This document shows positions 20,355-25,264 of a DNA stretch of 25,264 nucleotides, piece by piece. This DNA comes from DASUCS01 sp036275935 (GTDB taxonomy: Bacteria; Actinomycetota; Acidimicrobiia; Acidimicrobiales; JACDCH01), in the NCBI GenBank assembly GCA_036275935.1, contig DASUCS010000339.1:1-25264 (forward strand), in the 5' to 3' direction. The notes under the pieces are model-generated. The model saw only the letters and a list, made by a program, of their open reading frames with translations. It had not been told where the DNA came from and did not search any database. Both the position numbers and the translations under genes were made by a program. Every line of letters begins with the position of its first letter. The first letter of the stretch is position 1.

Positions 20355-21355
20355 CGCGCGCGACTCGCCGTCTTGCGTGCGCTCGACGCGGTGCGCTTGG
20401 CCGCCTTGCTCGCGGTGCGGCGCGTTGTGGTCGCTCCCCGCTTGGCGGTCGTGGCAGCGCGCTTCGCTGTCTTGCGCGCCGACCCCGACGTGCGACTGGC
20501 CGACGCGGTGCCCTTCACCGCAGCCTTGGCGGCTCTGCCAGTGCGAGTGGCGCCGCGCGCCGCGGTCCTGGCCGTGCGCTTGGCGCCGCTCTTCGCCGAA
20601 GAACTTGACGTACGCGAACTGCCGTTCGACGTCCGCGCCGCTCCTCGGGCGTTGCGCGCGCCCTCGATGACGGACTCCGTTGCCTCTGCAGTGCGCTTTC
20701 GCACCTGACGGGCGGTCTTGCGGGCAACCTTCGACCCCGTTGCCGATCGGGTGGGTGTCTGGCGCCCGAGGACGCGGGCGATGAGGTCGCCGACTGCGTT
20801 CACACCGCCCTGCGCGAAGCCGTTCACCGTGTCCGCGATGCGATCAGCGACGCCGGCAGCGGTGCCGACGATCAGGTTGCCTGGAGGTGTGTCGGGAGAC
20901 CGAGGATGCGGGTGCGTCGGAGCCGCCTGCTTCGCAGCGGCCATGATCTCGCCGAGGTCGTTCAGAGAGGCCCGGTCGAGTGCCTTGCGAACCTTCGGGA
21001 AGAAATCGTTCTCCTCTTCCTTCACGTGGTGACGCACGTTCTCGATCAGCACGGTCACCTTGGCGTCGAAGCGCTCGGCCTCGGGCGACATCGTCTCGAG
21101 CTCGGAGAGCACCCACTTGACGACGTGGTGCTCTTCGAGACTCTCCAGCGCGAGGTCTTCAGCTCCGGGAACCGTCGCACGCACGACCGGATAGAAGCAC
21201 TGCTCCTCGATCGCTGCGTGTACCGAAAGCTCCTCGATGATTCGATCGACGATCTCACGCTTCTCGACGTGAGCTCGATCGCCAGCCTTCTCGAAGCGTT
21301 TGAACATCTGCTCGACCGTCTTGTGGTCATCTTTGAGCATTCTGATCGCGTCCAT
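20351..21355 (-). CDS. Hemerythrin-domain protein with a histone-H1-like basic tail
   Basis: The 334-residue protein is a fusion. Residues 1-130 form a hemerythrin HHE domain with the expected diiron ligands: His11 (DDHK), His46 and Glu50 (HAAIEEQCFYP), His76/77 (EEHHVVKW), His109/110 and Glu114 (HHVKEEENDFFP). A Gly/Ala-rich amphipathic linker (about 157-198) follows. Residues ~205-334 are almost only Ala, Arg, Lys, Ser and Thr, with repeated A-K/R-x-A-A units like those of histone H1 and the tail of mycobacterial HupB. The tail should bind DNA or RNA without sequence specificity. The hemerythrin part would bind O2, NO or iron. A role as a nucleoid-associated iron or oxidant scavenger is inference. 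Start ATG 21355. Confidence 0.85.
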   Translation of the reverse strand: MDAIRMLKDDHKTVEQMFKRFEKAGDRAHVEKREIVDRIIEELSVHAAIEEQCFYPVVRATVPGAEDLALESLEEHHVVKWVLSELETMSPEAERFDAKVTVLIENVRHHVKEEENDFFPKVRKALDRASLNDLGEIMAAAKQAAPTHPHPRSPDTPPGNLIVGTAAGVADRIADTVNGFAQGGVNAVGDLIARVLGRQTPTRSATGSKVARKTARQVRKRTAEATESVIEGARNARGAARTSNGSSRTSSSSAKSGAKRTARTAARGATRTGRAAKAAVKGTASASRTSGSARKTAKRAATTAKRGATTTRRTASKAAKRTASSARKTASRAR

Positions 21356-21413
21356 TCGACCTGGATGCCCGCGCAGGCAAATGGGCAGACACGCGTACCC
21401 GAACTGCCGTGCG

Positions 21414-21428
21414 CGCGATCACATCGCG
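21414..21428 (-). terminator. Hairpin CGCGAT-CAC-ATCGCG between LLM and hemerythrin genes
   Basis: A perfect 6-base stem with a 3-base loop begins 14 bases after the stop of the LLM gene and 58 bases before the hemerythrin start. It could terminate the LLM transcript or serve as an operator for the hemerythrin gene. No T tract follows. Confidence 0.35.
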
Positions 21429-21442
21429 ACCTGACACGCGAT

Positions 21443-22330
21443 TCAGTCAGCGGCGCGGCATCCAGCGATGACGGTGTCGGCGAAATGTCGAAGCGCATCG
21501 ATCTTGTGCTGCAGGGGCTCGGCATCCTGCTCGCGCGTGTACGGGTAGCGAAAGCCGACGATGACGTCGGTGACGCCGAGCTCTTCCAACCGGCGCACAC
21601 CGTCGACGGAGTACGCGTCGAGAGAGATGACGTGGATCTCGAAGGGCTCCGCGGCGCGAGGTGAGTCCGACCGAAGTGCGAGCACGCGCCGCACGAGCGA
21701 GCCGAGTTCGCTGCCGTCGCCTTCACCACCGTGGATCCAGCCGTCACCTTGTTGCGCCGCTCTCCGCAGTGCCGGCGGAGCGTGACCTCCGACCAGCAAT
21801 GGCACGGCGGTGGCGGGCGCCGGAGCGATCTTGATCGGTGGTATGTCGAAGTGCTCGCCTCGGTGCTCGAAGTAACCCCCACCGACAAGCCCACGGATGA
21901 TCGCGAGCATCTCGTCGGTCCGGGAGCCGCGGCCTTCCCACGGGACGCCCATGACGGCGTAGTCCTCGGGCCATGGGCTGGTTCCGACACCGAGCACGAG
22001 GCGCCCACCGGTGAGGACCTGCACCGACGACGCTTGCTTCGCGACCATCACGGGATGGCGAACGGTGAGCTTGAGCACCGACGTCACGAAGCGGATCCGC
22101 GTCGTGACGGCGCCCATCGCGGGAATCAGCGAGAACGGCTCGAGGAACGGCTTGTCCTCGATGAAGGTGCGATCACCGTCAGGTGTGTACGGGTACGACG
22201 CGTCCGACTCGAGCGGATAGCAGATGCTGTCGGGAACGATCATCTCGTCGAATCCCGCGTCCTCGGCCGCCTGCGCGAGAGGCAAGTAGTACGAGGGATC
22301 GGTCATCGCTTCGGCGTACGAGAAGCGCAC
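21443..22330 (-). CDS. LLM-class F420-dependent oxidoreductase
   Basis: The 295-residue protein is a luciferase-like monooxygenase-fold enzyme of the F420-dependent type. Features are the N-terminal strand MRFSYAEAM, LPLAQAAEDAGFDEMIVPDS (17-36), TTRIRFVTSVLKLTVRHPV (about 76-94), KQASSVQVLTGGRLVLGVG (about 98-116) and the substrate-side block VPLLVGGHAPPALRRAAQQGDGW near residue 172. The cofactor would be reduced F420, used for hydride transfer on an unknown substrate. The start is a GTG at 22330; no ribosome-binding site or -10 box is convincing. It is separated from the upstream cyclase gene by 63 bases and probably has its own transcript. Confidence 0.85.
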   Translation of the reverse strand: MRFSYAEAMTDPSYYLPLAQAAEDAGFDEMIVPDSICYPLESDASYPYTPDGDRTFIEDKPFLEPFSLIPAMGAVTTRIRFVTSVLKLTVRHPVMVAKQASSVQVLTGGRLVLGVGTSPWPEDYAVMGVPWEGRGSRTDEMLAIIRGLVGGGYFEHRGEHFDIPPIKIAPAPATAVPLLVGGHAPPALRRAAQQGDGWIHGGEGDGSELGSLVRRVLALRSDSPRAAEPFEIHVISLDAYSVDGVRRLEELGVTDVIVGFRYPYTREQDAEPLQHKIDALRHFADTVIAGCRAAD

Positions 22331-22393
22331 GGCGCACAGTCAAGCAGTCGATGCCTCGCCACGTCGGAGGGTGCCGCCGCGCGCAGATGACCC

Positions 22394-23746
22394 TCAGAGA
22401 TCAGCGGCGAAGAGGTGCCACTTGCCCGGCACGCCCTTCAGCTCGTGCTCGCCGCGCTCGACGAACTCGATGTTCGAGCCGGCGACGAGAGGCGGGACTG
22501 CACTCGACACGAGGATCTCGCCGGGTCCGGCGAGCGCGGAGACACGCGCGCCGATGTGCACGGCCATTCCCGCGATGTCGTCCCCGCGCAGCTCTATCTC
22601 GCCGGTGTGCACTCCCGCCCGCACCTCGATCCCGAGCGCCGTGGTTGCCTCTCGTATCGCGGCCGCACACTGGATCGCTCGGCCGGGCCCGTCGAATGTG
22701 ATCAAGAACGCATCTCCGATGGTCTTGATCTCGCGGCCGCGGAACCTCTCGAGTTGCCGCCGCACCGCGCGGTCGTGCTCATCGAGGAGGTCCCTCCACT
22801 TCCGATCGCCGAGCGCCGCGGCGCGGTCCGTCGAACCGACGATGTCGGTGAACACCACGGTTGCGAGCACGCGGTTCGCGTCGGGCACATGGCGGACGCC
22901 CGTCAGGAACTCCTCGAGCTCATCCAGGATCGCGTCCTGATCGCCCGCATACGGGAGGTGGTCGTCGCCGGGCAACTCGACGTAACGGGCACCGGGAATG
23001 TTCTCGCCAAGGTACCGGCCGAAGCTGACGGGCATGAAGGTGTTGCCCGCACGGTGCATCACGAGCGTCGGTGCCTGGATGCTCGGGAGCGCGGCGCGGA
23101 CGTCGCCTTCCATGACCGGCACGAACAGAGCGAGCGCGAGCGCCGGACTCGCGCCCCGGCTGCTGGCCTTCTTCCACCACCGCCGAAACGCCTCGTCGTG
23201 CTGGAGGCTCGGTGCAATGAACGCAACATCATCGAGGCTGCCGTCAGCGCGAGACGGGTTCACGATCTCGTTGCGGAACGCCTCGACGAATTCGGCCGCA
23301 TAACCATGCGGGTAGTCCTCTGCCTCGAGCACGCGGGCAAAGCTGTTGACCACCACGACCGCGCTCACCCGGTCCGGGAAGGTCGCCGCGAGCAGCAGCG
23401 CGACCTCACCACCGGTGGAGGCGCCGAACAGGGCCGCACGCTCAGAGCCGACATCATCGAGAACCGCAATCGCGTCCTGCATCCAGTCCTCGACGCTCGG
23501 AGGCGACTCCGGCGAGAACGGATCGGACAGACCGACACCCCGGAAATCGAACCGGATCAACCGAGAGAACGATGCCAGCCGCTCCTCGAACCGCGACCAA
23601 TGCGGTTCGTCCTCGCTCGCGTCGATGGAGAACGTCGTGCCGTACGGAAACTCGAGTAGATCGAGCGGCCCGTCGCCCACGACCTGGTAGCCGATGTGCG
23701 TGCCGTCGAGGCTCGTCGCGTACCGAGTGTCGCCGGAACCAGACAT
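22394..23746 (-). CDS. Alpha/beta hydrolase fused to a class III adenylate cyclase
   Basis: This 450-residue fusion has an alpha/beta hydrolase at ~10-283 and a class III nucleotidyl cyclase at ~294-448. The hydrolase has nucleophile Ser110 in GASTGG and His263 in PGDDHLPYAGD. Where the catalytic acid is usual (HRxGDxxxP), the sequence reads HRAGNTFMP, with Asn235. The cyclase has metal-binding Asp301 (FTDIVGST) and Asp345 (KTIGDAF), purine-binding Lys341 and Asp390, and Arg401. The usual transition-state Asn is His397 (AVHIGAR), a variant common in this fusion family. It would make cAMP under control of a ligand-binding or weakly active hydrolase. It lies 15 bases after a Ddn-like gene, in one operon. 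Confidence 0.9.
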   Translation of the reverse strand: MSGSGDTRYATSLDGTHIGYQVVGDGPLDLLEFPYGTTFSIDASEDEPHWSRFEERLASFSRLIRFDFRGVGLSDPFSPESPPSVEDWMQDAIAVLDDVGSERAALFGASTGGEVALLLAATFPDRVSAVVVVNSFARVLEAEDYPHGYAAEFVEAFRNEIVNPSRADGSLDDVAFIAPSLQHDEAFRRWWKKASSRGASPALALALFVPVMEGDVRAALPSIQAPTLVMHRAGNTFMPVSFGRYLGENIPGARYVELPGDDHLPYAGDQDAILDELEEFLTGVRHVPDANRVLATVVFTDIVGSTDRAAALGDRKWRDLLDEHDRAVRRQLERFRGREIKTIGDAFLITFDGPGRAIQCAAAIREATTALGIEVRAGVHTGEIELRGDDIAGMAVHIGARVSALAGPGEILVSSAVPPLVAGSNIEFVERGEHELKGVPGKWHLFAADL

Positions 23747-23761
23747 GGCGCGCGCCTTCGC

Positions 23762-24196
23762 TCAGGCCGGAGTCAGTCGAACAAGCTCGATACGACGTGA
23801 TGTTCTGCTCTGGTACTGGTTGTACCGGCCGTGGTTCCGCTCGTTCACGAGCTTCCACAAGCGGTCGTACTCGGCATGGGTCGGGTCGATGACTTCGGCG
23901 ACCCCCGCAAATTTGCGACGCCCGATCTGTACGTCGACTGCCGGATTCGCTTTGACGTTGTGGAGCCAACCCGGTGGTCGATCGGCGCCCCCATTCGAAG
24001 CAACCACGACGTAGGCACCGCCATCCTCCGCGTACACGAGTGCGGCGGTTCGACGCCGTCCCGTCTTGCGCCCGATCGACGTCATCAACAGTGACGGAAC
24101 ACCGATCATGCGGTGGCCGATCGCACCACGCGTTCCTTCGTAGACGGCTTGATGAAAGCGCAAGAAGCCAGACTGAACGCGCTCAGCGAGACCCAC
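23762..24196 (-). CDS. Ddn-like F420-dependent nitroreductase-family protein
   Basis: The 144-residue protein is a second member of the deazaflavin-dependent split-barrel family. It shows SLLMTSIGRKTGRRRTAALV (about residues 35-54), VVVASNGGADRPPGWLHNVKANPAV (cited as WLHNVKANPAV, near 77-87) and YDRLWKLVNERNHGRYNQYQ near the C-terminus. The conserved GRKTG and NP blocks contact F420. The natural substrate is unknown. The GTG at 24196 is preceded by TAGGCT with a six-base spacer, so the gene likely starts a leaderless transcript that continues into the hydrolase-cyclase fusion 15 bases downstream. A functional link between F420 chemistry and cAMP signalling is suggested only by this order. 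Confidence 0.85.
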   Translation of the reverse strand: MGLAERVQSGFLRFHQAVYEGTRGAIGHRMIGVPSLLMTSIGRKTGRRRTAALVYAEDGGAYVVVASNGGADRPPGWLHNVKANPAVDVQIGRRKFAGVAEVIDPTHAEYDRLWKLVNERNHGRYNQYQSRTSRRIELVRLTPA

Positions 24197-24202
24197 GCGG
24201 CG

Positions 24203-24208
24203 AGCCTA
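24203..24208 (-). promoter_or_regulatory. Leaderless-type -10 box (TAGGCT) overlapping a stop codon
   Basis: On the minus strand TAGGCT is followed by six bases and the GTG at 24196. Its first three bases are also the TAG stop of the HEAT-repeat gene, so termination of one gene and promotion of the next share the same bases. Confidence 0.45.
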
Positions 24209-24781
24209 GGTCCAGCCCGCGCGCTCCCGTCGCTCGCGCAGCTCGGAACGGGCGCGGGTCGGTTTGGGTTTCGTGCGTTCGTAACGAGGACCGCCGGGCA
24301 GCCACCATCGGATGATCTTGCGGTTGCCGGCCGCTGGTTCCTTGTCGAGCGCTCGCTCCAGCGCGTCGACCGCGGCGGGGTGGCGATGCACTGCCTCTCC
24401 CACGAGACCGATCGCTCGTGCGCGGACCGACGCGTCCGGGTCCTCGAGCATCATCCTGACGGCGATCGGCACGGTGTCGCTCTCGCCAGGACGGCAGCTC
24501 CCTTCCTTGCAGCGATCACAGGCCAACGCGTGGAGTGCCCACCCGCGTACACCCGCATCGTCGTGGTGCAGATTGGCGATCAGGTCGGGGATGCAGTCCG
24601 GCTCGAGGTGGTGATCGAGCACCACGCAGCACGCCTCACGAACCCGCGGGTTCGGATGCGACAAGCCGCGCTTGAGCGCGGGCACCGCGTCGATGCCGGC
24701 GAGCATCAAGCTCCAGCGCGCGTCCTTGGCCCGGTGCGCGACCCCGAGGTGCTCGACAGTCCGATCGTGGTCCACAACCAC
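24206..24781 (-). CDS. HEAT-repeat protein with a cysteine cluster
   Basis: The 191-residue protein is made of HEAT-like helix pairs: VPALKRGLSHPNPRVREACC (33-52), IPDLIANLHHDDAGVRGWALHAL (about 64-86) and VRMMLEDPDASVRARAIGLVGEA (about 107-129). Between repeats lies ACDRCKEGSCRPGE (87-100), a cysteine cluster that could bind zinc or an iron-sulfur centre. The C-terminal tail is basic (RTKPKPTRARSELRERRERAG). HEAT proteins usually bind partners or act on bilin or peptide substrates; none is indicated here. The start is uncertain: GTG 24781 is given, GTG 24775 is possible. The preceding 63 bases (24782-24844) show no clear promoter. Confidence 0.8.
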   Translation of the reverse strand: MVVDHDRTVEHLGVAHRAKDARWSLMLAGIDAVPALKRGLSHPNPRVREACCVVLDHHLEPDCIPDLIANLHHDDAGVRGWALHALACDRCKEGSCRPGESDTVPIAVRMMLEDPDASVRARAIGLVGEAVHRHPAAVDALERALDKEPAAGNRKIIRWWLPGGPRYERTKPKPTRARSELRERRERAGWT

Positions 24782-24844
24782 CAGACAACTCTGCCTGCGC
24801 CGCGACGCTTCGACACAACGCTTTCATGCCGACCGAGACCGCGG

Positions 24845-25264
24845 TCAGGTTGTCTTCTCGAACACGGCGACTTGTTGGGTGCTCTGCGGAGTGAACGGAG
24901 ACTTCGTCCAGTCGTCCCAGCGATCGCGCAGTCGGAACCCGGCGATCTGACCCATCAGCACGAGCTCGGATGGCCACACGTAGCGGTACGGCGCGGAGTG
25001 ATGGACGAGCCGTCCGTTCACGTTCATCCAGTGGTGCGAGAACGCGATCTGTTCGACCGTGTCATCGAAGGTCTCGATCCCGAGGTGGTCAGGGTCGAAC
25101 TGGAAGATGTGACCGACCTCCCCCACCGGCACGCGACGGAGCTGCGGTACGACGACTTCGACGACGAAGCGGCCCCCAGGTGCAAGATGGGCGGCCGCGT
25201 TGCGGAACACAGCCACTTGCTCGGCTTGGGTGGTGACGTTCATCAGCGCGTTCCACACGAGATA
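24845..25264 (-). CDS. Class I SAM-dependent methyltransferase (5' end beyond window)
   Basis: The visible 139 residues are the C-terminal part of a methyltransferase. They begin YLVWNALMNVTTQAEQVAVF, the strand-and-helix that follows the acidic SAM-binding loop, then HLAPGGRFVVEVVVP, a late beta strand with the PGGRF turn. The end (PSELVLMGQIAGFRLRDRW, then TPQSTQQVAVFEK) matches the terminal hairpin of small-molecule methyltransferases. Motif I (the GxGxG loop) must lie outside the window. The frame is open to base 25264, so the start is unknown. The substrate cannot be told. Confidence 0.8.
   Translation of the reverse strand, partial: YLVWNALMNVTTQAEQVAVFRNAAAHLAPGGRFVVEVVVPQLRRVPVGEVGHIFQFDPDHLGIETFDDTVEQIAFSHHWMNVNGRLVHHSAPYRYVWPSELVLMGQIAGFRLRDRWDDWTKSPFTPQSTQQVAVFEKTT

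Noticed and set aside
22415..23659. A 414-codon plus-strand frame opposite the hydrolase-cyclase fusion
   Set aside because: The fusion has all catalytic motifs; the antisense frame has none.
1..25264. tRNA or rRNA genes, CRISPR arrays, insertion sequences or prophage genes
   Set aside because: No cloverleaf-like gap, regularly spaced repeats, transposase or integrase motif, or phage structural gene was seen. The gaps are too short for rRNA.

Overview
The window is high-GC DNA, densely packed with short gaps and many GTG starts. I count 36 protein genes on both strands, one running off the right edge, and no RNA gene, phage, insertion sequence or CRISPR array. Several enzymes belong to families that use the deazaflavin F420 (two Ddn-like proteins and one luciferase-like monooxygenase). 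Many promoters place TAnnnT 6-7 bases before an ATG/GTG, the signature of leaderless mRNAs. These traits, with the class III cyclase fusion and the maltokinase-cap-like protein, suggest an actinobacterium, possibly an uncultured Acidimicrobiia-type lineage. That placement is inference. The longest gap without a gene is about 140 bases (18850-18989), so no 300-base stretch is unexplained.

Layout. 52-1637: three tightly spaced + genes (Mak_N_cap-like protein, ICMT-type membrane methyltransferase, DUF4304-like protein). 1697-3333: tandem-GNAT acetyltransferase and a PPOX flavoprotein. 3368-4687 (-): sulfotransferase-like and Imm-5-like genes. 4800-6907 (+): VOC protein, orphan ParB-fold protein, second split-barrel protein, cupin. 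6919-8082 (-): secreted protein with three repeats. 8203-10178 (-): rtcB RNA ligase translationally coupled to a HAD phosphatase. 10289-11197 (+): APH(6)-type kinase. 11368-13407 (+): zinc-type arsR-CDF efflux-DUF305 operon with a clear operator. 13476-16777: diiron-type protein, methyltransferase, Ddn-like oxidoreductase, small proteins, PEBP protein. 16848-19694: an ECF sigma/anti-sigma pair flanked by a flavoprotein operon and a divergent DM13 membrane protein. 19746-25264: methyltransferase, hemerythrin with a histone-H1-like tail, F420-type LLM enzyme, hydrolase-cyclase fusion, Ddn-like protein, HEAT-repeat protein, partial methyltransferase.

The most interesting signal is a candidate ECF regulon at 17.9-19.0 kb. 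The sigma operon and the flavoprotein operon share an identical bipartite promoter, GTAACG-N15-GAGACG. The divergent DM13 gene has GTAACG-N15-GTGACC. The two divergent -35 boxes form a CGTTAC/GTAACG palindrome. The anti-sigma factor is a soluble zinc-type protein, and the targets are a flavoprotein, a small alpha/beta-barrel protein and a redox-type DM13 domain, so a small redox-stress circuit is a reasonable hypothesis. Other notable points are the recurring leaderless promoter motif, an ArsR operator that overlaps the arsR start codon, and the hemerythrin/H1-tail fusion.
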